64,000 bases of DNA. Origin: Terriglobia bacterium. Its GTDB lineage: Bacteria; Acidobacteriota; Terriglobia; Terriglobales; Acidobacteriaceae. Below, piece by piece: positions 7,465 through 16,712 of the stretch (position 1 is the first letter of the stretch; every line of letters begins with the position of its first letter). The position numbers and the translations under genes are program-made. The notes under the pieces were generated by a model. It saw nothing but the letters and a program-made list of their open reading frames with translations. It made no database searches and was not told where the DNA came from. Location: contig JAIQFH010000001.1 in assembly GCA_020073385.1 (NCBI GenBank), positions 310,001-374,000 of the forward strand. The letters are read 5' to 3'.

Positions 7465-9219
7465 ATGCGATCTCCGCGTAAACTGCTGCTTTTGTGGCTG
7501 ACGCTCCTGGCTCTGGCGTGTTGTGCCTCCGCGTCCACACATCCGGTTCACGCGCTACACGGGATGGTGGTCAGCGTCCACGAACTGGCATCACAGGCGG
7601 GGCTTGAGATTCTGCAGAAGGGCGGGAATGCGGTGGATGCAGCCGTCGCGACCGGATTTGCCCTCACCGTCGTACATCCTCCGGCAGGAAATATCGGGGG
7701 CGGCGGCTTCATGCTGATTCGCATGGCCGACGGCAAGACTCACTTCCTCGATTATCGGGAGAAGGCTCCGGCAGCGGCGACCCGTGACATGTACCTCGAC
7801 TCGCAGGGCAATGTGATCGAGGGAGCCAGCGAATACGGCTACAAATCCATCGGCGTGCCGGGATCGGTGGCCGGGATGGTCACCGCCGAGAAGAAATTTG
7901 GCAAGCTTACGCTGAAGCAGGTGATAGCGCCCGCGATCAAGCTTGCTCGAGACGGATTCGCGTTGACTTGGGGCGAGGCTCGGGATCTGCATGATTCGCA
8001 TCTCGCAAACTTTCCGGAATCACGCCGGGTCTTCCAGCGCAATGGCGACTACTACAAGTCGGGAGAAGTTTTCCGCCAGCCTGACCTTGCGCGTACCTTG
8101 GAGCGAATCGCAGAGAACCCTGATGATTTTTATCACGGAGCGCTGGCGCACGAACTGGCAGCCGCCATGCAAAAGGGCGGAGGCCTAATTACCGCCGAAG
8201 ACCTCGCCCACTACGAAGTAAAAGAGCGCGAACCGGTGCACGGGAGCTATCGCGGCTATGACGTGATCAGCGCCCCGCCACCCTCTTCGGGCGGGACGGT
8301 GCTGATCGAATCGCTGAATATTCTGGAAGGCTACGATTTGGCGAAGATGGAGAGCCGGTCTGCACAGTCGATCCACTTCACCGTGGAAGGATTCCGCAGG
8401 GCCTTTTTCGATCGGGCGGAGTTCATGGGAGATCCGGACTTCTCCAAGATTCCCGTGGCCCAACTTCTGGACAAAAAATACGCCGCGGCATGGCGGGAAT
8501 CGATCGATCCGGAACATGCCAGCGTGAGCAAGGAATTAAAACGCCCGGCGATTTTCAGCGAGTTGGAACAATATGCTCAGTCGCACCCGCCTGCGGTTTC
8601 GCGGCGCGAATCGAACCACACGACCCATTACTCTGTGGTCGATGCCGAAGGCAATGCCGTTGCGGTGACCACCACCATCAACGACTGGTTTGGGTCGAGA
8701 GTAACTGCTGACGGCCTGGGATTTCTGTTGAACGATGAAATGGATGACTTCTCTTCGAAGCCCGGAGTTCCAAATGCCGACGGCCTGATTCAGGGCGCAG
8801 CAAATGAGATTGGTCCGGGGAAACGTCCGCTATCGTCGATGACGCCAACAATCGTCGTCCACAATGGAAAGACGGTGATGGTATTGGGCTCACCCGGCAG
8901 TTCGAAGATCATCACGACCGTTGCCAACGTGCTGATGGGAGTGGTCGATTATGGAATGAATCTGCAGGAATCGGTGAATGCGCCGCGATTCCACAATCAG
9001 TGGTTGCCCGATGTGGTAAATGTCGAGAAGTGGTTCTCTCCAGATACACTGAATGCACTCGGGAAAATGGGATACAAGGTCCAGGTTGGGCTGCACGACG
9101 GAGACGAAGCGTCGCCCTACTGGAGCGATGCTGAGTGCATTGCAGTCGATGAAAAGACGGGTGAACGCCTCGGCGCAACCGATGGTCGCAACAGCCGTGG
9201 CAAGGCCATGGGATACTAG
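7465..9219 (+). CDS. ggt: Gamma-glutamyltranspeptidase precursor
   Basis: Ggt cleaves the gamma-glutamyl bond of glutathione and related amides, transferring the glutamyl group to water or amino acids in the periplasm. The protein begins with a signal peptide (KLLLLWLTLLALACCASA). It contains the proenzyme cleavage site before Thr386 (HTTHYSVVDAEGNAVAVTTT), the catalytic nucleophile that becomes the N-terminus of the small subunit. Downstream PLSSMTPTIV and GSPGSSKIITTV form the substrate loops. The length of 584 is normal. It probably supports glutathione and amino-acid scavenging; it is a single gene followed by a long AT-rich hairpin. Confidence 0.96.
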   Translation: MRSPRKLLLLWLTLLALACCASASTHPVHALHGMVVSVHELASQAGLEILQKGGNAVDAAVATGFALTVVHPPAGNIGGGGFMLIRMADGKTHFLDYREKAPAAATRDMYLDSQGNVIEGASEYGYKSIGVPGSVAGMVTAEKKFGKLTLKQVIAPAIKLARDGFALTWGEARDLHDSHLANFPESRRVFQRNGDYYKSGEVFRQPDLARTLERIAENPDDFYHGALAHELAAAMQKGGGLITAEDLAHYEVKEREPVHGSYRGYDVISAPPPSSGGTVLIESLNILEGYDLAKMESRSAQSIHFTVEGFRRAFFDRAEFMGDPDFSKIPVAQLLDKKYAAAWRESIDPEHASVSKELKRPAIFSELEQYAQSHPPAVSRRESNHTTHYSVVDAEGNAVAVTTTINDWFGSRVTADGLGFLLNDEMDDFSSKPGVPNADGLIQGAANEIGPGKRPLSSMTPTIVVHNGKTVMVLGSPGSSKIITTVANVLMGVVDYGMNLQESVNAPRFHNQWLPDVVNVEKWFSPDTLNALGKMGYKVQVGLHDGDEASPYWSDAECIAVDEKTGERLGATDGRNSRGKAMGY

Positions 9220-9226
9220 TAAATCA

Positions 9227-9326
9227 ATTGTTGATTGTTGAATTTTGATTGTTGAATAGGAATTGTTGAGTAGAGGGCCATGCTTATGCCTTTTCATTCA
9301 ACCATCAACAATCATCATTCAACAAT
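9227..9326. repeat. AT-rich nested inverted repeat after ggt (family D)
   Basis: The 17-base arm ATTGTTGATTGTTGAAT (9227-9243) pairs with 9296-9312 at 16 of 17 positions, and a second pair, ATTGTTGAAT (9248-9257) with 9317-9326, is perfect. The base composition differs sharply from the flanking genes. It may end ggt transcription. Confidence 0.8.
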
Positions 9327-9341
9327 ATTCTAGGGATTCGC

Positions 9342-10166
9342 ATGCAGAGAGCAGTTTCAACCTATTTATTCGTGAAAGAGCGCCTGCATCCCGGCACCCT
9401 CGACGGGTTGACTCGTAGCGGTGTGCAGGCAATCGAGATCTTTGCGGCACGCCAGCATCTCGACTACGCCAACCGGAAGCAGCACGTGAAGGAAATCGCG
9501 GAATGGTTCCGGGGAAGCGGGATTCCGCTCAACTCGGTGCATTCGCCGCTCTACGCCGATTACGAGTGGGGACGCGCGGGTGCGCCTCCCCTCAACGTGG
9601 CGTCCACCGACCGTGCCGCCCGCGTTGACGCGATGGACGAGATCAAGCGCGCCCTTGAAATCGCAGAGCAGATTCCGTTCCGTTTTCTGGTGCAGCATCT
9701 GGGCACGCCCAACGAGAGTTTCAGCGAAAAGAAGTTCGAAGCGGCCATGACTTCGATTGAGCATTTGCGCGCGTTCGCGAAGCCGCTCGGTGTGAAGATT
9801 CTCCTGGAGAACATTCCCAACGAGCTTTCCACTCCCGACAAGTTGGTGGAAATGATCCGCAACGCGCATTTCGACGATGTCGGCGTGTGTTTCGACTTCG
9901 GGCATGCACACATAATGAGCTCTGTGCGTGAGTCTTTTGAGATCCTGCGCAACCAGGTCTGCTCCACGCACGTGCACGACAACGACAAGGATAAGGATCT
10001 GCATCTGTGGCCAGGGCAGGGAACCATCGATTGGAAGGAAGCCCTCGATCTGCTGCGCTCAGCCCCGCAGAGACCGCCTCTCCTGTTAGAGCTTGGAGAA
10101 GACGAGAAAGTGAATGCGCTCGAGAAATTGGGAGAAACGTTCGACAAGCTGGAAGCAACTGCATAA
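9342..10166 (+). CDS. Sugar phosphate isomerase/epimerase family protein (xylose-isomerase-like TIM barrel)
   Basis: This 274-residue TIM-barrel protein has the AP-endonuclease-2 / xylose-isomerase-like pattern of metal-binding residues: HSPLYADYEWG, LVQHLGTPNE, KILLENIPNE (Glu), VGVCFDFGHAHIM (Asp, His), CSTHVHDNDKDKDLHLWPGQGTIDW and LLLELGED (Glu). The family isomerises or epimerises sugars and inositols, or acts on abasic DNA. The short length and the HVHDND/WPGQGTIDW block favour the sugar group. No sugar operon is adjacent, so the substrate is unknown. Cytoplasmic. Confidence 0.88.
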   Translation: MQRAVSTYLFVKERLHPGTLDGLTRSGVQAIEIFAARQHLDYANRKQHVKEIAEWFRGSGIPLNSVHSPLYADYEWGRAGAPPLNVASTDRAARVDAMDEIKRALEIAEQIPFRFLVQHLGTPNESFSEKKFEAAMTSIEHLRAFAKPLGVKILLENIPNELSTPDKLVEMIRNAHFDDVGVCFDFGHAHIMSSVRESFEILRNQVCSTHVHDNDKDKDLHLWPGQGTIDWKEALDLLRSAPQRPPLLLELGEDEKVNALEKLGETFDKLEATA

Positions 10167-10520
10167 TTGAGTAATTGTTAAATTTGGTAATTGAGCAATC
10201 GCGTCACGGTGTCCGAGCGGATGTTTCCGTCGTGTCTGTTTTGAAAAGCCGTGGCTTAAGAGTGTGCATGAGAACTGCTTTTCAATCCGTGCTGTGGGAC
10301 AAGTGGGCAGGATTTGCGCCCCGGAGGGGGCGCCTGAGAATAGCCCGGCGCTTTCAGCGCCCGGGTAAAGTGGAACACTGAGCGCGTCCCGTAGGGACGC
10401 TTGAAAGTTCTCACGCGCACGTTTAGGCCGCGCCGTGCAGGCGGCGGTATGACGCGCCTTTAGGCGCTGAGGGTGAGTTCTTAAGATTACTCAAATGCCA
10501 AATTACCCAACCTTAAATCT
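10167..10520. repeat. Intergenic element with terminal inverted repeats and internal palindromes (possible MITE/REP cluster)
   Basis: An imperfect 20-base inverted repeat, matching at 17 positions, bounds the element: AATTTGGTAATTGAGCAATC at 10181-10200 and its complement at 10485-10504. Inside are palindromes: GCCCGGCGCTTTCAGCGCC type near 10340-10367, GCGTCCCGTAGGGACGC near 10384-10400, and GCGCCTTTAGGCGC near 10454-10467. No coding frame is convincing. A promoter for asnS must lie in or beside it. Confidence 0.6.
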
Positions 10521-11846
10521 ATGTCTTCACCCGTAACTACTATCTCAGAAATCGGCAAGCACGAAGGCCAGACGGTCACCATTCGCGGCTGGCTTTATAA
10601 CCTGCGCGAAAGCGGGAAGTTATTGTTCCCGCAATTTCGCGACGGATCGGGAATTATCCAAGGTGTCGTCCCCAAGAATGCGGTCACTCCGGAAGTGTTC
10701 GAAGCAATCAAGACGTTGACCCAGGAATCGAGCGTCATCGTCGAGGGCAAAGTGCGCGCCGATAAGCGCGCGCCCGGTGGATACGAACTCGACGTAGCCA
10801 ACGTGCAGGTCGTGCAGCGTGTCCCGGAAACGGATCCGTATCCCATCACGCCCAAGGAGCACGGCACCGACTTCCTGATGGAGCACCGCCACCTCTGGGT
10901 GCGCTCGCAGCGTCAGGCTGCGATCTTGCGCGTGAGGGCGGAGATCATCAAGGCGGCCCGGGACTTCTTCGACGAGCACGGATTCACCCTGACCGATCCG
11001 CCAATCATCACTCCCGCAGCGTGCGAGGGCACGACCACGCTTTTCCCCGTCGACTATTTTGATGAGCAGGCGTACCTGACACAATCGGGCCAGCTCTATG
11101 CCGAGGCTATGGCAATGGCGCTGGGCAAGGTGTATTCCTTCGGCCCAACGTTCCGCGCCGAGAAGTCAAAAACCCGCCGCCATCTCACTGAATTTTGGAT
11201 GGTGGAGCCGGAAGTGGCTTTCGCGACTCTCGACGACGTCATGGATATTGCCGAGGGCCTCATCAGCTTCATCGTGAAGCGATGTCTGGAACGCCGGCGC
11301 GTCGACTTGCAGACCATTGGCCGCGACATCTCCAAGCTGGAAAAGATCGAGCCTCCGTTTCCGCGAATCAGCTACGACGACGCCGTGAAGAACCTGCAGG
11401 AAGGCCACGCTAAAGGCGCGCTCGAATCGAAATTCGAGTGGGGTGGCGACCTCGGCTCCCCCGATGAAACCTATCTCTCGGCTCAATTCGACAAGCCGGT
11501 GATGGTGCATCGCTATCCCGCGAAGGTGAAGGCGTTCTATATGGAACCGGACCCGCAGCGACCGGAACTCGCGTTGTGCGTCGACGTGCTCGCGCCCGAA
11601 GGGTACGGAGAAATCATCGGCGGGTCACAGCGTATGGCCTCGCACGAATTGCTTCTACAGCGGATTCACGAACATGGCCTGCCGGAAGAAGCGTTCAAGT
11701 GGTATCTCGATCTGCGCAAGTTCGGCAGCGTGCCCCACGGCGGGTTCGGAATGGGTATCGAGCGCGCCGTTGCCTGGATCTGCGGCCTTGAGCATGTGCG
11801 CGAAACCATTCCGTTCCCCCGCATGTTGTACCGGTTGTATCCGTAA
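10521..11846 (+). CDS. asnS: Asparaginyl-tRNA synthetase
   Basis: AsnRS charges tRNA-Asn with asparagine. The N-terminal OB-fold anticodon-binding domain covers about 1-110 ([27 protein letters not shown]). The class II catalytic core follows, with motif 2 [21 protein letters not shown]-like and motif 3 [16 protein letters not shown]. The ending [15 protein letters not shown] is typical of AsnRS rather than AspRS. 441 residues is normal. The presence of AsnRS suggests direct charging rather than only the transamidation route. Confidence 0.96.
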   Translation: MSSPVTTISEIGKHEGQTVTIRGWLYNLRESGKLLFPQFRDGSGIIQGVVPKNAVTPEVFEAIKTLTQESSVIVEGKVRADKRAPGGYELDVANVQVVQRVPETDPYPITPKEHGTDFLMEHRHLWVRSQRQAAILRVRAEIIKAARDFFDEHGFTLTDPPIITPAACEGTTTLFPVDYFDEQAYLTQSGQLYAEAMAMALGKVYSFGPTFRAEKSKTRRHLTEFWMVEPEVAFATLDDVMDIAEGLISFIVKRCLERRRVDLQTIGRDISKLEKIEPPFPRISYDDAVKNLQEGHAKGALESKFEWGGDLGSPDETYLSAQFDKPVMVHRYPAKVKAFYMEPDPQRPELALCVDVLAPEGYGEIIGGSQRMASHELLLQRIHEHGLPEEAFKWYLDLRKFGSVPHGGFGMGIERAVAWICGLEHVRETIPFPRMLYRLYP

Positions 11847-11873
11847 ATGCTCAATCCCTGTGGGAGCATCTCC

Positions 11874-12716
11874 ATGAAGAGACTTCTCTTTCTGTTGCTC
11901 GTATTGTCGTTGCCAGCCATGGCTCAACGTCCTGAGCACACACTCGATATCCCGGTTGAAAAGTGGTCTGGGAAAACTATCATGCTGATCGGCGCGCATG
12001 CCGACGATGATGCAAATTCGCACGGCACCCTCGCGTTACTGCAGGCGCACGGAAACCAGGTTTACGTGGTAACGCTCACGACGGGAAATGTGGGGACGCA
12101 GGACCCCAACTTGTCCCGGACCCAATTAGCGGAGATCCGCCGCCACGAAGAGCTGGCAGCATTGGCGGAGTTGGGCATTCCTGCCGACCACTACATCAAT
12201 CTGGGTTACGACGATGGCCTGCTGGAATTTGAAGATCGTAAGGCCGTCGTGGAGAATCTCGTGCGCTGGATTCGGAAGCTACGTCCCACTGTGCTCATGT
12301 CATGGGACCCGGGTAAGAATTATCAGCGATGGCACAAGTCCGATCACCGTGCCGCCTCCTACTTGGCAGCCGATGCTGCCCGGGCAGCGATGTGGCGGTT
12401 GCTCTTCGAAGGCCAGATCACGCAAGAGGGACTGAAGGAGTACATGATTCCTGAGTACCTCTTCTACAACGACTACGATCATGACGATGAGAACACCTGG
12501 GTTGACATTAGCGATTTCGTGGAGAAGAAAGTGAATGCTTTCGCCAAATATGTAAGTCAGTACGGTCCGGGATGGAAGAATTACAAGGCGACTCTCTCGG
12601 ACACGGAACTGAAGCAGATGAAGGACGATTCCCGCAACCATGTCAGGATGAAAGACGGCAAGCCAGTCGAAGGATTCCGCTACTATAAAGGCCTGCCCGA
12701 CGGCTTGGGGAAATAG
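11874..12716 (+). CDS. Secreted PIG-L/LmbE family deacetylase
   Basis: A signal peptide (MKRLLFLLLVLSLPAMAQ) exports the protein. The LmbE/PIG-L domain follows with the zinc site AHADDDANSHG near residue 42, HEELAALAELGI, and SDHRAASYLAADAA with the third ligand. These enzymes remove N-acetyl groups from GlcNAc-containing or mycothiol-like substrates. The usual AHPDD has Ala for Pro here, but the metal-binding His and Asp are kept. GGGAG before the ATG at 11874 supports this start over the ATG at 11847, which abuts the asnS stop. It is likely co-transcribed with asnS. Confidence 0.85.
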   Translation: MKRLLFLLLVLSLPAMAQRPEHTLDIPVEKWSGKTIMLIGAHADDDANSHGTLALLQAHGNQVYVVTLTTGNVGTQDPNLSRTQLAEIRRHEELAALAELGIPADHYINLGYDDGLLEFEDRKAVVENLVRWIRKLRPTVLMSWDPGKNYQRWHKSDHRAASYLAADAARAAMWRLLFEGQITQEGLKEYMIPEYLFYNDYDHDDENTWVDISDFVEKKVNAFAKYVSQYGPGWKNYKATLSDTELKQMKDDSRNHVRMKDGKPVEGFRYYKGLPDGLGK

Positions 12717-12725
12717 TAAGACTCT

Positions 12726-13670
12726 ATGACGACCACTACCGTAAGCTCCACGAACATCTCTGGCCGTAAGATTCGCGTCATTGGAGTTCCCCTCGACCTC
12801 GGACAATCGCGCCGCGGCGTGGATATGGGCCCATCGGCTGTGCGCGTGGCGGGGCTGGAAGCTCGTCTTGAAGCCCTCGGCCATGAGGTTGAAGATGGCG
12901 GCAATGTACCGGTCGCGATTCCTGAGCAGAAAAAAGAAGGCGCTGCGAATGCCAAGTACTTGAAAGAGATCACGGCCACCTGTACCAAGCATGCTGAACT
13001 CGTGTTGAAGACACTCGAGGCCGGCAAGGTCCCCCTGGCGCTAGGCGGCGATCATTCCATGGCGGCCGGAACGGTTTCCGGTGTGGCCGAGTTCTACCGC
13101 AGACAGAACCGTCCTATCGGGCTGATCTGGATCGATGCCCACACCGACATCAACACGCCCGATTCCTCGCCGAGTGGCAACGTGCACGGAATGCCGCTGG
13201 CGGCGTTAATGGGACTCTGGTCTGGCGATCTCGCCAACATCTACGACTTTTCTCCGAAGGTGAAGCCTGAAAATTGTGTCCTCGTCGGTGTGCGCGACAT
13301 TGACGCCGTCGAGAAAGAGAACGTCCGCCGCGCCGGGATCGGCGTCTTCACCATGCGCGACATCGACGAGCGCGGTATGCGCACCGTGATGGAAGAGGCT
13401 CTCCGGATAGCCGGGCGCGGCACCGCCGGATATCACATCTCCCTCGACATGGATTGGGTCGATCCCGAAGACGCACCCGGCGTGGGCACTCCCGTGCGCG
13501 GAGGCGCGACCTATCGCGAGGCCCACCTTGCAATGGAGATCATCGCCGATCACGGTCGCATGCTGAGCTTTGAAATCGTCGAGGTGAATCCCGTAATCGA
13601 CGAGCACAACCAGACCGCGGATCTCGCAGTGGAATTGGCTCTGTCGGCGTTCGGGAAGAAGATCCTGTAA
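12726..13670 (+). CDS. rocF: Arginase
   Basis: Arginase hydrolyses L-arginine to ornithine and urea at a binuclear manganese centre. All metal ligands are present: His110 (GGDHS), Asp137, His139 and Asp141 (IDAHTD), and Asp241/Asp243 (SLDMDWVDP). The substrate loop TPDSSPSGNVHGMPLAALMG is typical of arginase rather than agmatinase. Length 314 is normal. The gene starts 9 bases after the deacetylase gene. Ornithine produced here could feed proline synthesis, but proBA in this window (55474-57479) is the glutamate route. Cytoplasmic. Confidence 0.94.
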   Translation: MTTTTVSSTNISGRKIRVIGVPLDLGQSRRGVDMGPSAVRVAGLEARLEALGHEVEDGGNVPVAIPEQKKEGAANAKYLKEITATCTKHAELVLKTLEAGKVPLALGGDHSMAAGTVSGVAEFYRRQNRPIGLIWIDAHTDINTPDSSPSGNVHGMPLAALMGLWSGDLANIYDFSPKVKPENCVLVGVRDIDAVEKENVRRAGIGVFTMRDIDERGMRTVMEEALRIAGRGTAGYHISLDMDWVDPEDAPGVGTPVRGGATYREAHLAMEIIADHGRMLSFEIVEVNPVIDEHNQTADLAVELALSAFGKKIL

Positions 13671-13682
13671 CTCCTCTGCGCC

Positions 13683-13738
13683 CCTCTGTGTCCCCTGTGG
13701 TGAAAGATCTTAGATGCTCACCACACGGGACACAGAGG
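13683..13738. repeat. Family A hairpin, near-perfect copy
   Basis: The 21-base arms at 13683-13703 and 13718-13738 pair at 20 positions, around the loop AAGATCTTAGATGC. It separates arginase from ddl and could fold in RNA as a terminator-like stem, though no T-run follows. Confidence 0.9.
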
Positions 13739-13800
13739 TACACGGAGGAATCTATCCTGCGATTGACGCACAACCGTCTCCCCGTCCACACTGAATAGTC

Positions 13801-14988
13801 ATGGAAAAGCTTCGAGTCGGAGTTCTTTTCGGCGGACGCAGCGGCGAACATGAAGTCTCGCTGCTCTCGGCTGCGTCGGTTCTTAATGCCATCGATAAAG
13901 AAAAGTATGAAGTTGTTCCCATCGGCATCACCAAGGATGGCCGCTGGCTCACAGCCGAACACGCCGAGAATCTTCTCACCGGCAAACTCATGCTTGAGCC
14001 GCGCAATCTGCGCGCCGGCGATCCGGACATCACGCAACCAGCAGCCGTACTCGCCCGCGGCGAGGCGGTGGTGGTGCCTCCGGAGCCAGTCCATCGCCAC
14101 AGCGGCCTGGTGCCATTCCAGACGGATTCTTCTCCCATGCGCCGCGCAGCCGATCGCGCCATCAACGTCGACGTGATCTTTCCCGTGCTCCACGGCACGT
14201 TTGGCGAGGACGGCACAATTCAGGGTCTGCTAGAACTCGCGGATATTCCCTACGTCGGCGCCGGCGTCCTCGGCTCCGCCGCAGGCATGGACAAAGACAT
14301 CATGAAATCTTTGTTCATCGCCGCCGGACTACCCATCGTGAAGCACGTGACCATCCTGCGCAGCGATTGGGCAAAAGACCCGAGGAAAGTGGAGAAGAGC
14401 GTCGCAAAATTGAAGTACCCGGTCTTCGTGAAACCAGCGAACCTGGGATCGTCCGTCGGCATCAGCAAAGCTCACAACAAGAAGGAACTCGGCCCGGCGA
14501 TCGAAGAAGCCGCAAAGTACGATCGCAAGATTGTGATCGAACAGGGCGTCGGAGGCAACAAAGACAAGGCCCGCGAAATCGAGTGCTCCGTCCTGGGCAA
14601 TGATGAAGCTGCTGCGTCTGTGCCGGGAGAAATTGTCCCCATCAAAGAGTTCTACGATTACAACGCCAAGTACCTCGACGAGGGATCGAAGCTGATCATC
14701 CCCGCCAAGCTTACGAAAGCCGAGACGAAGAAAGTCCAAGAGCTGGCCGTGAAGGCTTTCAAAGCGGTGGACTGTTCCGGCTTGGCACGTGTCGATTTCT
14801 TAATGGATCCGAAGACGCGGAAAATCTACGTGAACGAGATCAATACGATGCCCGGCTTCACCGCGATCAGCATGTATCCCAAGCTCTGGGCCGCATCGGG
14901 CCTGGAATATTCCGACCTGATTGACCGCCTAGTCCAACTAGGCATTGAGCGGCACGAGGACAAGAAGAAGAATCAATACAGTCGCTAA
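13801..14988 (+). CDS. ddl: D-alanine--D-alanine ligase
   Basis: Ddl joins two D-alanines with ATP for peptidoglycan precursors. The N-terminus [19 protein letters not shown] and the ATP-grasp blocks are diagnostic: [74 protein letters not shown]. At 395 residues it is longer than E. coli DdlB, because of an insertion at about 55-110 ([15 protein letters not shown] and beyond); long Ddl forms with such an insertion are common. The end [18 protein letters not shown] with Tyr/Met is of the D-Ala type. Cytoplasmic, single gene. Confidence 0.96.
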   Translation: MEKLRVGVLFGGRSGEHEVSLLSAASVLNAIDKEKYEVVPIGITKDGRWLTAEHAENLLTGKLMLEPRNLRAGDPDITQPAAVLARGEAVVVPPEPVHRHSGLVPFQTDSSPMRRAADRAINVDVIFPVLHGTFGEDGTIQGLLELADIPYVGAGVLGSAAGMDKDIMKSLFIAAGLPIVKHVTILRSDWAKDPRKVEKSVAKLKYPVFVKPANLGSSVGISKAHNKKELGPAIEEAAKYDRKIVIEQGVGGNKDKAREIECSVLGNDEAAASVPGEIVPIKEFYDYNAKYLDEGSKLIIPAKLTKAETKKVQELAVKAFKAVDCSGLARVDFLMDPKTRKIYVNEINTMPGFTAISMYPKLWAASGLEYSDLIDRLVQLGIERHEDKKKNQYSR

Positions 14989-14997
14989 AACCCTTCA

Positions 14998-15075
14998 ACC
15001 ACAATCGGCACGAAGTGTCACGAAGGATTCTCAGACAAGAAGTCTTCCTCCGTGTACCTCTGTGCCCTCTGTGGT
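14998..15075. repeat. Family A repeat, imperfect inverted copy
   Basis: The segment opens ACCACAATCGGCACGAAG and closes TGTGCCCTCTGTGGT, with weak internal pairing. It lies between the convergent ends of ddl and the tannase-family gene. Confidence 0.75.
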
Positions 15076-15088
15076 GAATGCCTTTGAC

Positions 15089-16693
15089 TCACTTCTGGCA
15101 GACAAAGTTCGCGGCATCACTCGTATCCCCATTCCCCTTGTACTTCGTGGCCGACGGATACGGGCACAAAGGCCGCGTCATCGTCGCATGCGTGCGGTCC
15201 TGCCCTACGAACTTCGAAGCAATAACGGTCGAAGGCGCTGTCCCTCTTTCCACCCACTGCTCCAACGAAGCATCCAAACTATGCTGCGGATCGTCGAACT
15301 TCAGATCTCCGACCGCCCCGAATGAATCCGGCCCAGGTCCGCCGCCGCAGTGCTGCACGCCCGGCGCCATGTAGAGTCGCACAAAGGAGTCCACATCCTT
15401 TTGCCCCATCTTCTTGATCACGCTGTCGTAGTAATTGATCGTGTTCAGCGCCGTGATCGCCGGGTCATTCCAGCCGTGATACACAATCAACTTTCCGCCA
15501 CGAGCTTTGAACGGTTTCAAATCCGCATTTGTGGCGTTCAGCGCCTGCGCAGTTTTTTCGTTGGCAGCTTTCAAGTCCGAATCTACTTTGAACGTTTTGT
15601 AATCCCAGTCCGCTTTCTCGTAAACGAATCCGGAGAAAAATCCATTCCCGAAGAATGCCATCAGGCTCTTCGCCGGAGCCGGACCCGTGATCCACAGTCC
15701 CCAGCCGCCTTGACCTTCCTCAGCTCCAGGCAGATAACCGGGATAGACCACGTGTCCCTTGGAATCGAGCGTTCCCTCATAGAGCTTCTTCAGTGCCGTA
15801 ACCTGCGCAGCGGTCAAGCACTTGTCAGAATCTTCCGCCTTGCACTGGATCGTCGCCGGTTCGAAGTGACACTGCCGCGGATCATTCAGAATTCCGTCGC
15901 GCACCCCGTCGTCTTCGTCGCACGCTGCGTTCACGGCTGCGCCAATCGTAGGAATCTTCGCTGGAGGAATGAAACTCGCCGGATCCAGTGTCAGGGCCTG
16001 CGTATCGTAGGCCGCCGTTGTGAGCAGAGGCGTCCAGTTGTTCGCTGGAGCGCCCGCCAGAATCCCGTCATAGTCCTCGGGATATCGTTGCGCTTCCATC
16101 AGCGCCTCACGCCCACCGTCGGAACATCCAGCAAAGTATGAGCGCTGTGGAGCCTTCGCATAGTAAGCCTGAATCAAAGTCTTGGCCACGCGCGTCATCT
16201 CGTGAATCCCGCGATGGCCGAAGTCAACAACCTTCTCCGGATGTCCGATCGCCCAGGCCGCATCAATTGGTGATCCCGTATGCCCCGCGTCGGTCGCCGT
16301 CGCTGCGTATCCGTTCTTCACGGAGTTGGCGAGTTGCATGGCGTCAATCAGTCCCGCAAACCCGCCATTGCCGATACCTTGCAGCTTCCCATTCCAGCCT
16401 GACACTGGAAGCCAGACTTCGAGTTTGATGTCGGAATCAGAAGTCGGCTTGGCCTCCGCGACAACGCGGCAGAATGCCGGAAGACTCTTGTACAGCGCAG
16501 TGATGTCAACTCCGCTGAAGGGGGCTGGCGGCCCATTGAAAGTTCCCGCCGCAACTGTCTGCGCGAGAGTAATCGTGGCGTTCGGAACTTTCGCCCCACT
16601 CAGACGCTCGCACGCGTCCTGCGCCCAAGCCGCTATTCCCGAGAAAATCACAATGCAGACGATGGCCCATTCACAGCAATGTGTGCGTCGCAT
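15089..16693 (-). CDS. Secreted tannase/feruloyl esterase family hydrolase
   Basis: The 534-residue protein starts with a signal peptide (IVCIVIFSGIAAWAQ). It shows the tannase-family nucleophile elbow SYFAGCSDGGREALMEAQRYPEDYDGI with Ser191, the YDGILAGAPANNW block, and the C-terminal GGKLIVYHGWNDPAI and PGVQHCGGGPG segments carrying Asp and His. Members hydrolyse gallate or ferulate esters of plant polyphenols and cell-wall sugars. Paired cysteines next to the Ser and His (C190, HCGG) fit the disulfide typical of the family. The RBS AGGAGG precedes the ATG at 16693. Confidence 0.92.
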   Translation of the reverse strand: MRRTHCCEWAIVCIVIFSGIAAWAQDACERLSGAKVPNATITLAQTVAAGTFNGPPAPFSGVDITALYKSLPAFCRVVAEAKPTSDSDIKLEVWLPVSGWNGKLQGIGNGGFAGLIDAMQLANSVKNGYAATATDAGHTGSPIDAAWAIGHPEKVVDFGHRGIHEMTRVAKTLIQAYYAKAPQRSYFAGCSDGGREALMEAQRYPEDYDGILAGAPANNWTPLLTTAAYDTQALTLDPASFIPPAKIPTIGAAVNAACDEDDGVRDGILNDPRQCHFEPATIQCKAEDSDKCLTAAQVTALKKLYEGTLDSKGHVVYPGYLPGAEEGQGGWGLWITGPAPAKSLMAFFGNGFFSGFVYEKADWDYKTFKVDSDLKAANEKTAQALNATNADLKPFKARGGKLIVYHGWNDPAITALNTINYYDSVIKKMGQKDVDSFVRLYMAPGVQHCGGGPGPDSFGAVGDLKFDDPQHSLDASLEQWVERGTAPSTVIASKFVGQDRTHATMTRPLCPYPSATKYKGNGDTSDAANFVCQK

Positions 16694-16712
16694 GAATGCC
16701 TCCTGATTGCAA

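Noticed and set aside
15350-16141. A 263-codon plus-strand open frame inside the tannase-family gene
   Set aside because: It is antisense to a gene with signal peptide, nucleophile and ribosome-binding site, and its translation is arginine-rich and motif-free.
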